64,000 bases of DNA from Ianthella basta. Lineage: Eukaryota; Porifera; Demospongiae; Verongiida; Ianthellidae. A program made the position numbers and the translations under genes. This document shows positions 40,380 to 51,454 of this stretch, piece after piece (within the stretch, counting starts at the first letter, position 1; each line of letters begins with the position of its first letter). The DNA lies in contig OZ025868.1 in the NCBI GenBank assembly GCA_964019415.1, forward strand, positions 5,243,871 to 5,307,870. Reading direction: 5' to 3'. The notes below the pieces were generated by a model, which ran no database searches, was not told where the DNA came from, and worked only from the letters and a program-made list of their open reading frames with translations.

Positions 40380-41885
40380 TGACATGTAAGCTAGGATTGT
40401 GGAACGTTAGATGTGGAATGTCTCGTAGAAGCTGCTAGACAAGGCGCAGAAGGCATAAATTCGGTGAAGGAAGAACGGAAAGTAGATCTAGTGGTACGCG
40501 AACACCTTAGATCCAAATGATGGCATTGCACTGACTTGGTCATCATGCGTTAAGGAGACAAGCGGTGATGCTTAGACGTTGCAGTGAAAAGAGTTGCTGA
40601 ATACAACACAGACCACCAACTCCTATGTGTCAAGATGAAAATGTCTGTGCCTTGTCACCATGGAAAGTACCATCCAACAGAGGAAAGAGGTTTGATGTAT
40701 CCAAGCTAGTATGTGCAGATAAGAACATGGGTCATCTTGGCAGAAGGAGTTCCAGAAACAGGCAGCGGACAGGGCATCTAAGAATTGGCCAGAGGAGGGA
40801 ACAGCAGAGGATAAATGGGAAGTGTTACAATCAGCACTCTTAGATTCAGCTGAGGCTGCCCTAGGCACAGAGAACAGGCACCAACCTGATTGGTTCAGGA
40901 ACTCTGTCACAGTTCTGGAGCCTGTATTGAAACAACAACACAAACTGTACACAAGATGGCTAGCCACCAAACTTGATGCTGATCTGCTGCATTTCTGATA
41001 GGCAAGAGGACAGCTCGGCAATCTATCCGTGACACTAAGAACAAATGGTTCCAGGCAAAGCAGCAGAAGCACAGAGAGCATTAGTTTGGAGGCAAGGTGG
41101 TGTGGAGGTGCATCAGGGACATGCAGCACGGACACAAAGGACTAGTCCCTTCTAGATCAGTGACTATCCAGGTCAAAGAAGGAAAACCATGCATCACACC
41201 AAAGGCTCAACAACAACGATAGCAGAGACATTTTGCCACAGTGCTCAATGTGCAGAGTCAGTTCAGCATGGAGGAGGTACAGAAGGCAAGACAACGACCA
41301 CTGAGGACACAGCTTGAGAGGAAGCCATCACTGGAAGAGTTAATGACTGCATTGTGCAAACTGAAGAACGGCAAGGCCGGGGGCAGCTCCAACATACTCC
41401 CAGAGATGGTGAAGGCAGCTGGTGAAGAAGTGACCTTTCAAACACTGCTGCTGGATCTGGTACACACGGTCTGGGAAGAGAGAATAGTTCCACAAGACTG
41501 GCCTGACGCCACCATCATCCCCATACCAAAGAAGGGAAACCTCAAACTCTGTGCCAACTGGCGAGGAATTGCCCTTCTGGAAGTAGTTGGCAAGGTGGTG
41601 GCCAGAGTCATCCAGGCCAGGCTGCAGAAAGTTGCCGAGGAGGAATTACCAGAATCACAGTGTGGTTTTCGTGAAGGTTGCAGAAGCTCGGATATGTTAT
41701 TTACTGTACGTCAACTGGTGGAGAAGACAATAGAGCATCATTCTAAGCAGTTCATACTCTTTGTTGACCTCACAAAGGCCTATGACACTGTCCCACGTGA
41801 AGCACTGTGGTGTGCCCTACAGAAGCTTGGTTTCCTCAACCAATCATTGACATAATACAATCATTACATGAGGGCATGAAAGCAC
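40380..41885 (+). mobile_element. Degraded LINE-type retrotransposon: endonuclease remnants plus reverse transcriptase
   Basis: The start of an AP-endonuclease domain is visible at 40382 (MTCKLGLWNVRCGMS) and its end at about 40575-40630 (AVKRVAEYNTDHQLLC), only ~100 bp apart, so most of the domain is deleted. A linker with stops leads to an open frame, 41241-41855, carrying reverse transcriptase blocks LKNGKAGGSSNILPEM, LCANWRGIALLEVVGKV, LPESQCGFREG and FVDLTKAYDTV. A frameshift near 41840 moves the reading to QPIIDIIQSLHEGMKALV. The catalytic Y/FADD block and everything after it are absent because a Penelope-type sequence begins at about 41886. It is non-functional. The clade is left open; the CGFREG signature is typical of LINEs common in invertebrates. 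Confidence 0.8.
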
Positions 41886-42720
41886 TTGTGTGGGTAGTCC
41901 GTGGTCTGAGTGAGAAGCTGGAGAGGATTTGTGCATCTCTCGGTATCCGTTCGGTCTTCACCCCAGCACGCACCCTGAAACGGACCTTAATGAAGGTTAA
42001 GTCACGGCTCCCAGATGAAAAGAAGAAAGGAGTGGTGTATCAGATCCCCTGCAACAACTGTGATTATGTGTACACAGGGGAATCGAAGAGAACTCTGAGA
42101 GTACATATGACAGAGCACAAACGGGCTGTGAAGATGAGTGACCCTAACAACGGTATTGCGGTCCATGTGGCGAAGAGTCAACACAGTATTGATTGGCCAG
42201 GAGCCAAGGTTATGAGAACAGTGCAAGGGTACTGGGAATGGAGAACGATGGAAGCTATTGAAATAGGAGAAGCAAGAGGTCCATGAACCTAGACAAGGGC
42301 TTACTACTCTCCTCACTCTGGAACCCGGTATTGGACCAAACGTAACATCACCCCCACCTTCCATCCATTATTTCTCTTTAATTTACTTTCTTGTTTGTAC
42401 ATTATTATGTAACTTTACTTGTCAGCTGTAACACACCCACCCCACATTAGGCCACACTAGGACACTACCTGTCATTACATCATCACATTTATTGTAAATC
42501 AACCAATCCACTCCTTACAGTTGTTTATCCTAAGTTTTGTAACTCAACCAATCAGATTACAGCATTTTGTGTACTTAAGAGTCTGTGTTGTTATTCCCCT
42601 TAATGTTATAAATTGCCACCTCTCACCTCAACCCTTATCCTGTACGCAGTTGACAAAGACCTTTGGGTCGAAACATCCTGCATTTGATTGATTTATCATT
42701 ATCAGTTGTGTCTTGTACTT
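41886..42720 (+). mobile_element. 5'-truncated Penelope-like element: GIY-YIG endonuclease domain and 3' region
   Basis: The reading frame continues from the LINE fragment into GLSEKLERICASLGIRSVFT, then KGVVYQIPCNNCDYVYTGES, TLRVHMTEHKRAVKM and NNGIAVHVAKSQHSIDWPGA, stopping near 42284. This is the C-terminal GIY-YIG nuclease of Penelope-like elements, with the VY...YTGES pair, the Arg of TLRVHMTEH and the downstream Asn-Gly region. The Penelope reverse transcriptase is missing. The 3' region to ~42720 includes a hammerhead-like motif and no further coding. Confidence 0.8.
42638..42686 (+). ncRNA. Degenerate hammerhead-ribozyme-like motif of the Penelope element
   Basis: GCAGTTGACAAAGACCTTTG followed by GGTCGAAACATCCTGC has the layout of a hammerhead core: a CUGANGA-like box (here TTGACAA), a GACC/GGTC stem II with a TTTG loop, and GAAA. 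Penelope-like elements are known to carry hammerheads in their terminal repeats. Two core positions deviate, so activity is unlikely. Confidence 0.35.
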
Positions 42721-42724
42721 AGCA

Positions 42725-45035
42725 CTGTACAGTAAACATACAGTACGTAAGCAGGATGTGAAGGGGTTAATGAGTCCAGCCAATGTTACACAAGAGACAC
42801 AAATCAAATTGCAGTATCCACAATGGATCACAGTAGTCTCGACTTGCAGTTATGTACCAGCCCGCAAAGACACAAAATGATTGCTTTTCAGTCTAAATGA
42901 GCTACAACTGGACATGACACTCTTCTGATTCTGAATGTGCAAGGCTCCTTTGTGGGTGTATCAGCATCCTATTTCTGCTGCAGTTTTATATCCCAGTGAA
43001 CTTACATCAGCGCACCGGTAGAAAATGACTTCAGAGTTGTCTGTGTGCTGTGTGGTCCACAAACCATAGTGAGTAGTAGATGAAAGGATTCTGCACTGCT
43101 TTCAACTGGCTGTATTCTTTGTACATCAGAAAGCTCTGTGATCAAGTCCACAAATGGAGGCTTCTGGACCTTCAGCAGATATTGCTACAAGTACCTATTC
43201 TGTGATGATGAAGGTGCACAGTTTGACTACCACTGTCTGTCTACTCTTTCTAACTTCCAGATCAAAAGCCAAACAATGTGGCAGAGTGCCTGTTCGGCAG
43301 AAGTTAGTATGCACACTGTTCCAAGGGATATTACACATTCGTGCCATTTGAATTTCAAGTTTTAACAACTGGTTTTAAGCCTCCAGTTGCCACTTTTAAG
43401 TTCATTTGTGGGTAGGCATGAGGTGCTGTCGCCTTCACTTCTTGAAAATCACATATGTACATAAAGTGTACCTAGTGCAAAATCACTAGAGCAGACCAAT
43501 AGACCAATAGACTGCACACATTTATGCCCAGGATATTACTGCATGATACCATCAGTCATCCATCAACTGGATAGGCACTGTTGGAGTGTGGATTATTTCA
43601 TACACACTCTTCTCACTAGTAGGGATGGAATCTGGATCCATATCAGATGCAGATTGGGCATGAAACATGTCAATTTGGTTGACCTGGATCCAATCCAAGA
43701 TTTAAGGACTCGGTGTTACAGTACCAATGGCAGAGGACACACAAGAATGGACTGCAGAGGTACAGAGGATTCCATTTTGGTTTTTCCCAGGATGCCATTG
43801 GAGTATATTGTCGAACAAGCCACACCCCAAATGGATGTTAGGGCTGCAGCTCTTAGTAGTACAATAGCCCTGTGACTTCACTCACACAGCATACTGAAAG
43901 CACACAAGTGCTAAAGTGCTACAGTCTAATGGCATCCTGCAGACGATCGTGTCAGACACAATCGATCAATAATGGAGGCAGACCACATCCACAGCCAACA
44001 ATTTGAATTAACTGGAATGGCAGTCTCAAGTATGACAATGGTCATGATAGCCAACCCCCCTCACTAGGGGAGGCACTGGGAAAGACAAAGTTGGGTATGT
44101 AGGCTATGGTAAACCCATGTTAATGTGTGCGGTGAACCAATTGCCATGTGTCTGACTGTGAATATGTTGCTTGGCTGAATCAACACACAGCAGTGATTGG
44201 TTAACCTTGCACGCAAGCACACACACAATTAGACGCACACACATTTAAAGAAATGAAGCAGATGTTGGTGAAAGACATAGCATGGCCAAGTAAACTAAAA
44301 ACAGTGGCTGAATGGAGTGGCCACATTGGCCAACATTGTGGGATAGAGTAATGCTAACATTCATTGGCTGTGCCAATCAGTATTGTATCAAATTTATAAC
44401 CTACATGCATGTGCACAATATGCAACACATCAGACCGATACATGCTGCCACTACAACTCTCTATAATATACAGCCACTAACGTAGATAAAAATTCAAATT
44501 GTATAGTAGTGCATTTAAATCATAAACAAATAAAAACACTCACCAGCCAGCAGTCAATGTCCAGATTCAACATCATGCGTCATTTATGATTCTTCTGCTT
44601 CTCTAATATGAGCAGACTTTAGATACTCCTCTTGCATGAAACACACTCTTCAGAACTGCCTTGATCCAACTTATGAAAAGCTCTGCATGGCTCTCCTCTT
44701 GATTTATCGCTCACTGCAAACTTTCAAGACTTGCAACCATCACCAAAACATAATGGTGAGCAGGTCCTACTGTACAATCCTTGCTATCTCTCTGGTAAGG
44801 GAAGGTGATGATACACTGGTGAGAATACTACGTACTTTGAATTCACTTAGCTATAGAAGTTGCTGCACAAACATGCCTAGTGTTAGACTGTATGTACTTC
44901 AACTAAATTCACATGCATATGCAATACTGTTACATTCACAATTACGGCTCTGTCTGCGCTACAGAACTAAGCAAAATGACACTAAGTGATGCACTGCAAA
45001 CTGTGCAAACTGTGACTGAATGAAGTCTCCGGCAT
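42725..45035. other. Long intergenic stretch, no gene supported
   Basis: Plus-strand frames at 43543-43875 and 44636-44989 are 110-117 codons long but show no domain, no consistent splice sites and no copy elsewhere. No RNA gene is recognised. Confidence 0.35.
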
Positions 45036-45041
45036 GTGTAG

Positions 45042-45317
45042 TTGTGGTACAACTGTGCAGTGCTATTATTAGGGATAAATCATACATTGGAAGAAGGTAG
45101 TTTGCGCGAAGAATCCCTCATAAATGTTCTAGGAAATGGTACTACACTAAAATTAGAGTCACCAGCAAACCCTTTGTGGGGAGTGAAGCATCGAAATATT
45201 GCACAGCTTGCACTTGAAGGTAGTATACATAGCTACGTACAGTATGGGGTTGGTATTACCTATGCAAATAACTGTTTACAACACTACTGGTACATGATGA
45301 CTAGTATCCCCATATGA
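45042..45317 (+). other. Open frame sharing a motif with 25.2 kb
   Basis: Contains EEGSLREESLINVLGNGTTL, matching EEGTLHDKFLIDVLENGTPL of the 25126-25394 frame in the same orientation. Outside ~25 codons the two do not align. Function unknown. Confidence 0.35.
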
Positions 45318-45542
45318 GGTATGAATACACAATGTTGTGGTCTTCTGTGGTCACTGATGCTTTGTAAGAGATATGGGAGAAGATAGAAGAGATAACAGGG
45401 AATTGTGGACTAGTATTTACAGACCACAACATATCTACAACTATCTTCTGGTACACTGGTGCTTTGTAACCTGGGCAAAGTGCGCATGAATGAAGTTCCC
45501 CAAGCTACGTAACGAATGTTCAGTGCTTCTAATAGAACTTAC

Positions 45543-45724
45543 CTGTAGTGATACCAAGAATGGAGACACCTTGGGTAGTGACTTTCCAGAAATGTAGAAT
45601 AACATGGTCCAAAAGAGTCATCATCAATCTCTTTTTGGTTGCCCTGCGGCGATGATTTGAACGATTCAATAACTACACCGTCGTCGACGTCACTTATAAT
45701 AGTACTGTCAAGTCTGGCCGCCAT
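45543..45724 (-). CDS. First coding exon of an unrecognised gene
   Basis: AACAAAATGGCGGCC is a strong start context (the ATG of MAARLDSTIISDVDDGVVIE). The frame runs 60 codons, with an acidic stretch (KEIDDDSFG) and ESHYPRCLHSWYHY, to a consensus donor CTACAG|GTAAGT at 45543/45542, phase 2. CpG content and the GCCGCCATTTTG motif (YY1-type, overlapping the start as in many metazoan promoters) support a real 5' end. Candidate next exons below 45480 (after TTTGCCCAG) are short and not convincing, so the protein is known only by its N-terminus. I do not recognise the family. Confidence 0.5.
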
Positions 45725-45729
45725 TTTGT

Positions 45730-47500
45730 TGTCTCAAATCCCTTTGTGCTGTAGTGCGGAGCCGGATACTATGTCATTAGTATATACATGTCTATAGTAC
45801 ACAACTGTATTTCGATCTGTAGCTAGCTATATCAGATGCATCACAATACTTGAGTTACGTACGTAGCTATGTACGTAGCTACTGGAACACTGTTAAGGTT
45901 ATTGCATTACACATGAAGGCATTTCTGGAATGTGAAGAGAATGCAGCCAGCTTGCAGTTGTCTGTCATAACTAACTTATCAGATAACAGATGATATGTAG
46001 TGTATTCCCCTGGCTCACACTTGTATGTCCTAAGAATGCCAACCAGCACAGTTGTATGGGCTCATGTTCCCAGTTACAGTAGTTGGTATCCCAGACTGCA
46101 ACATTCTGCAGAATCGTCCTTCCATAACACATGGGATATGGAGGGTGGAGTCTAGAAAATGGCAGTGTAGGCTACTTGAGACTACTGTGCCCAGATCATA
46201 GTAGACCAGACCATAGTAGATGTAATGCCCTCCTCTTACTGGTACAATTGCTACACAAGTGCAGCTGCTCAACTCTAACTGAAAGGCTAGCTATAGGTTG
46301 GCCATTGCATGGCCACCTTTTGCATGCATAGTGCGACCACATCCCATAGCATGATCATGAACAAACCGTTTGACATCATTTCATGGCCATGTGCTCACTA
46401 TTTAGTCCATGTACATGATATATGAGAGTGTACTACATATCAGTTTGTGGCAACTGCAGGCATGTTTGCACTTGTATTGGTACAGTTATTATAACCATAC
46501 TGTAGACTTATGAATGTACACATAACCATGACAATGTCAAATTCACAGTTAATAGAGAAGTGATAATAAGTGCGTATGCGTGTCTGAGAAGGTAGAGTAA
46601 TGACAACTGTCAGTGACATGATCTTGAGGTGGTTGTCCATCAGTCAGTGAGCAGTAAGAATAGTGAATAAATTAAAACCTGATGCTGGTGACCAAGAGGT
46701 GGAACTGAATCCAAAACTCACTACGTGTGATACAATACCCACAAATCTGTAGCTGATGATAATGGAGCAGCAGCCTTCAGTATGCCACTGTACAGGTAGC
46801 TAATATACTGTATAAGAGCAAAGCAGAAATATGCAGATACTGTATAGGTTGTGAATGTGCATTGCAAGATGTATCACTAACAACTGTGCAGCATTAGTTA
46901 GTTATAGCTACGTATATATGTGTAGCTATGTTGATCTGTAATAATTATTGTGTTTTGGTGACATTTGGCCAAAATGATCTCTACCCGTGTCTGTGACCAT
47001 GTCATGAAACTTATGTAGTATTCCATGCACAGATAGTCACAATGAGTACACACATGCCACTCCACACACACCACTCAGCTGCAATTCACCAATACATTCT
47101 TTACTTTCACCCACTGACTTGTGCCATGCTCTCTGCACTCCCGGGTGCAGTGTCCGTGTCATCACTGGTCTGGAATGTCCAGTCTGCAGTTGCCATGGGG
47201 AACCAGTGCCACTTGTTCTAATGCACACAGTGCAGTGTGAGGTTGGCATAGTGACAGGTGTCTTCACTTGCAAGATGGTCTGTACCCCTCCACCCAATCA
47301 CAACTAACATGCAAAGTGCCAATGAGCTAAAAACACACTTTCTTGTTATGAATTGACATACGTACCCTTGTTCTGCCAAGCCCTGTGTGTCTACTCATGC
47401 ATAAGGTCACTCTTGATGGCTGTTGTTATAGAATTGGGTCCCCTGTACGTCCTGGCTCTGTATTGTAACTCTCCCTGCATTTATGTACATGTGTGCTGTG
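45730..47500. other. Intergenic, no gene supported
   Basis: AT-rich non-coding sequence upstream of the 45.7 kb first exon, with short frames only. No domain is recognised in the 47.04-47.3 kb frames. Confidence 0.35.
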
Positions 47501-47502
47501 GT

Positions 47503-47867
47503 AGGACACACCCCTACCACTAGAAGGACACACCCCTACCACTGGGACACACCCCTACCACTAGAAGGACACACCCCTACCACTGGGACACACCCCTACC
47601 ACTAGAAGGACACACCCCTACCACTAGAAGGACACACCCCTACTACTAGAAGGACACACCCCTACCACTAGAAGGACACACCCCTACCACTAGAAGGACA
47701 CACCCCTACCACTAGAAGGACACACCCCTACCACTAGAAGGACACACCCCTACCACTAGAAGGACACACCCCTACTACTAGAAGGACACACCCCTACCAC
47801 TAGAAGGACACACCCCTACTACTAGAAGGACACACCCCTACCACTAGAAGGACACACCCCTACTACT
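47503..47867. repeat. Minisatellite, 17 copies of a ~22-bp unit
   Basis: The unit GGACACACCCCTACCACTAGAA is repeated head to tail. Two early copies lack the TAGAA part (18-bp units) and several carry a CTACTACTAG variant. I count 17 GGACACACC cores. Confidence 0.97.
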
Positions 47868-48211
47868 TCACACTTGTGTGTGTTAAGGCTGTCTGTCAGT
47901 TTGCCTTATTGCACTCACTTACTGCTCAAATGTCTGCTGTGGCGGGATCTGGGTGAGGATAGCATGGTGACTGCACAGGTCTGCATGGTGCTAAGGTGCC
48001 TTGTTGTAGAGCACCCTAGGGAACCTGTAATAACAACATGCATACAGTACCACACTGCAGCAGAACTGAAGGATCTATAGACACTTGGTACTGCAGTGTG
48101 TGTGTGTGTGTGGGAGGGGGGGAGGATTAGGTTTCCGACAATTTGTGTGGAATTTTGTGTAAATTTTTCTTTCCTCCATGCAACTACACTCATCTAGTAT
48201 AATATAGCTAC

Positions 48212-48377
48212 TTGGTCTGTTCTAGGGTGTTCACCACTGCTCTCCTCCTCTGAGTCAGACCTCTCCTCGTGTCCGTGTTGTTCGTGACGTCTGGTGGCCT
48301 TGTCCTCAATCCACTCCTCCATCTGGGTACGATTCTGAAGAATACCTTTAATCTGTGTGACATGTGTACAGACACAT

Positions 48378-48462
<85 letters not shown>

Positions 48463-49138
48463 GTACTGAAAACAGTATCCCCACTGCTACTGCCACTCCT
48501 ATCCCAAGAGTGCCTCCAATGATGGAGAAGAGGAGACCAAACTCATTGATGGGGAAGAAAGGCGGGTTGTGACGGTAGGCCTGGATGGCAAGAGATGAAA
48601 CAACACACACTCAGTAGACAAGTGAAACACAAACTTGCATTAGGTGTTGAGATTGAATTTCATATTCTACTGAAGGTAATGTGTGGCTGCACATACACAC
48701 AGTGAGTATGCATAGCCAGTTTGGACTATAACAAACACTGTCTGGTGTACACTGCCTGTACCATTCACTGTACTGTTTGCCCTTCACATTACTATACTAT
48801 ACTGTATATGTGGTGCCATTGTATAAACAATGTAGGATATTGAACCCTTCCCTTCTACGACATATACACAGATGTGTGGCATCACTGTTGATTAGCGAGA
48901 AAAATTGCCAACATGATAAATCCCAGCAAATGTGTGTATGTGTGTGTGTGTGTGCAAGTGGGTGTGTGCATGTGCGTGTGTGTGGGTGTGTGCAAGTGGG
49001 TGTGTGTGGGTGTGCATGTGTGTGTGCGTGTGTGTGTGTGTGTGTGCAAGTGGGTGTGTGCATGTGTGTGTGTGTGGGTGTGTGCATGTGTGTGTGTGTG
49101 TGGGTGTGCATGTGTGTGCGTGGGTGTGTGTGGGTGTG

Positions 49139-49172
<34 letters not shown>

Positions 49173-49471
49173 CATGCGCATGCAAGGCAGCTGTGCACAG
49201 GTTGTCTGTCAAGTGCAGGCCTATCACCAATAATGCAAGACAAAACAACACTTACACCAGCAAAGTGTGTGTATGAAATCAGTAAATAGTAGCACCCTGT
49301 ACCAAGCACAGTCCGACCATTACTCACTCTAGTAAACAAACAATACAGGAAGTTGGCATTAACTACTGCAGCATGTAGACAGCCGAGAGGAGTGTAGAAG
49401 ACAAATCTTGTGAAGGCTGCATGGTTGTTGTGTCCGACACAAACATTGATCCACGGGCAATGGTGGTCCAT
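48212..49471 (-). CDS. ZDHHC6-like palmitoyltransferase, central exons (partial)
   Basis: Three exons joined by GT-AG introns, all phase 0: 49471-49328, 48580-48461 and 48352-48212. They encode [20 protein letters not shown] with the catalytic DHHC and TPLGCLHAA leading into transmembrane segment 3, then [19 protein letters not shown] and [15 protein letters not shown] (segment 4), then [19 protein letters not shown] and an acidic Ser/Glu-rich stretch. Order and motifs follow animal ZDHHC6 (an ER-membrane protein acyltransferase), including NxTxxExWIE-K after the last helix. The first half of the Cys-rich domain, the N-terminal helices and the C-terminal SH3-like part are not found within 1.5 kb on either side, so this is a partial gene or has long flanking introns. 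A possible next exon near 48020-47925 does not fit the phase. Confidence 0.75.
48384..48460. repeat. (CA)n microsatellite forming the 5' end of a ZDHHC6-like intron
   Basis: On the gene strand this is (GT)n starting exactly at the exon boundary, VQ-codon CAG|GTGTGTGT. It occupies ~76 of the 108 intron bases. Confidence 0.95.
48930..49170. repeat. Imperfect GT-rich microsatellite in the large ZDHHC6-like intron
   Basis: GTGTGT with frequent GGGTGT/GCATGT/GCAAGT variants. The frames through it on either strand are artefacts. Confidence 0.95.
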
Positions 49472-49618
49472 CTTTGGAAGGAAAGACGGAAAGAGAGAGC
49501 AGAATGCTTTAAGTCCTAAGCTTATTCATGACCACTCAATGCTCTTATAAGGACATAAGCTCATTTAGCACACACCCATTCCCAACACATACGTATACGC
49601 ATGTGCACACACAAACCA

Positions 49619-49752
49619 TCAGCCCCTCCCCTCCCTCTCCCTCCCTTCCCCTCCCTCTCCCTCCCCTCCCCTCCCCTCCCCTCCCCTCCCCTCCTCTCCC
49701 CTCCCCTCCCCTCCCCTCCCCTCCCCTCCCCTCCCTCTCCCTCCCCTCCCCC
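49619..49752. repeat. Pyrimidine-rich CCCCT/CCCTC tract
   Basis: About 130 bp of uninterrupted C/T on the plus strand (G/A on the gene strand), a candidate for triplex (H-DNA) formation. Confidence 0.95.
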
Positions 49753-49754
49753 CA

Positions 49755-51445
49755 CCTCTGATTTGAGTACTGAGGTCTGTAGTTGGAATAGGAGTAGTAG
49801 TATCAGTGGTTAGTTACCATGGAGACCATAGTCATGCCGGCTGACAATGCCTGTAATACAACCGAGGAGGTGTGTAGGGAGGCAGTAAAGTTCAAATAAC
49901 ACATACAATATATCACTGAGCAGGGTCAGTGTGAGCTACGTGAGAGCAATGTATATATGTCAGCTCAATTCACAAGAGAACGTGGGAGCAGCCCTTTACA
50001 ATGCAGCCGTAATATAATGCCATGTACCACTGTCATTACTTGCTACAGTGCAGAATGCTACGTATGTTCTCTGCACACCTGTTCCTTGGAGGGTCACTGT
50101 GTCACCAAACACTCTGTCTGATCGAAGTGGGATCTTCCAACACTGAACATTATAGTGTAGCTAGACATCTATGGATTGAGATTAGTCTTAATATTGACAA
50201 CCACATATGTATTATGCAATTTTTAATTTCATATACAGGCATACACACAAATACACACACACGCAAGCACTATTGGACTCTAAAGGCAATGTTAACAGGA
50301 GTATGCTGTGTTAGGGTTAGGGTTAGGGTAAGGTGATGTCACAATGTCAGAAATATGGTGCGACAGTCACAGCAATCAGTGCTCACGCCAAGGCCAAGGG
50401 TGTGATGAGTCACATCAATACTTAAGTGTAACGTTCACACTGACACCAGTATTCACACAGTTGTTCACATCATTTGTGATAGATTATAAAAGAGTCGTAT
50501 TTCGTTAACACAAAGATGAGAGTTTACTATGAATCCAACAAGATCTAAGTACATAGCTACCCTGGACACAGCTCAGCCTGATGGTATGTTGTGTACAGTG
50601 GGAGGACATCTTCAAGCTAAGTATACTATTTGTACAGTTTAATGTGCCGTGAAGTAGTTTGTGTCACCCACAATACTACGTACGTATACACACAACCTCA
50701 ACAGAGTGTACCATATCTGTATTGAAAATGCACCATGAACTGTTTAGTCTCTTACAAATTGTTCACATAAATGGTATGTTGTGTACTGCATGGTTGGAAT
50801 GAACACCACACTGCAAATGGGTGTCCTCACTTTAATTGGCAACCAGCTCACACCATATTTGGTGAGATTATCACTCTCTATTTTTAACAGCGACACTGAC
50901 TTCCTTCCAGTGTACCGGAAGGAAGTCGGTGCATGGCTGCTGAGAGCCTCTATAATTGTGTACAGTGAAGGCTCTGAATGATAACATCAATGCCTTGCTA
51001 TATACCTGAATAGCAAGAGCATTGGACCTGTACACAATGAGTGCATGATGAGGCTCACTGTAGCTACATACCATTCTAAGCAGATGCTGTGGAATAGGAT
51101 TATGTACATGTACATGCATTGACAGTTTTGCCAATACAACATCTTTACCCTCAATAGTTCCACTCCAAAAGAGCTCCGAGCAAAAAAGGGTTAGTCATTC
51201 ACACTTCCCGAAGTCACATTTCAGGGAGGTTCAGGGACTAATGAACTGTGAGCTCTGGAGTGTTGAGTACTGTTGGCAAGCTCCTTCTGTTTGCTGATAA
51301 AGTATTTTACCCTCATTCGATTGCCTCAAAGTGAACACAGTGGCAAGAAGAGATAGTCATCAACACTCACTTAGGTCGGCTTTCAGAGATGTTCAGGTGC
51401 TAAAGAACAGTAAGCTCTGGAACACTGCGTACTGTTAGTGAGCTA
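49755..51445. repeat. Duplicated block paralogous to 55.0-55.7 kb, then composite repeat copy 6 (first two monomers)
   Basis: 49755-50170 matches 55025-55440, for example CACCTGTTCCTTGGAGGGT and CCAACACTGAACATTATAGT. 50945-51010 matches about 55590-55665. Monomer cores follow at about 51140 and 51300. The third monomer of the array lies beyond the retrotransposon, at 54.08 kb. Confidence 0.75.
50311..50333. repeat. Short interstitial telomere-type repeat
   Basis: TTAGGG x3 followed by TAAGG. This is the metazoan telomere unit, but too short to be a telomere relic without other evidence. Confidence 0.85.
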
Positions 51446-51454
51446 TGTGCATTT

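Noticed and set aside
47503..47867. CRISPR-like spaced repeats
   Set aside because: The units are contiguous with no unique spacers, and the DNA is eukaryotic. It is a minisatellite.
47925..48030. Possible next ZDHHC6-like exon between ATTACAG and AGCA|GTAAGT
   Set aside because: Good splice-site look, but the phase needed after the previous exon gives an immediate stop and the sequence does not resemble the expected region.
49528..49813. Pro/Ser/Leu-rich frames over the C/T tract
   Set aside because: Low-complexity translation of a polypyrimidine run.
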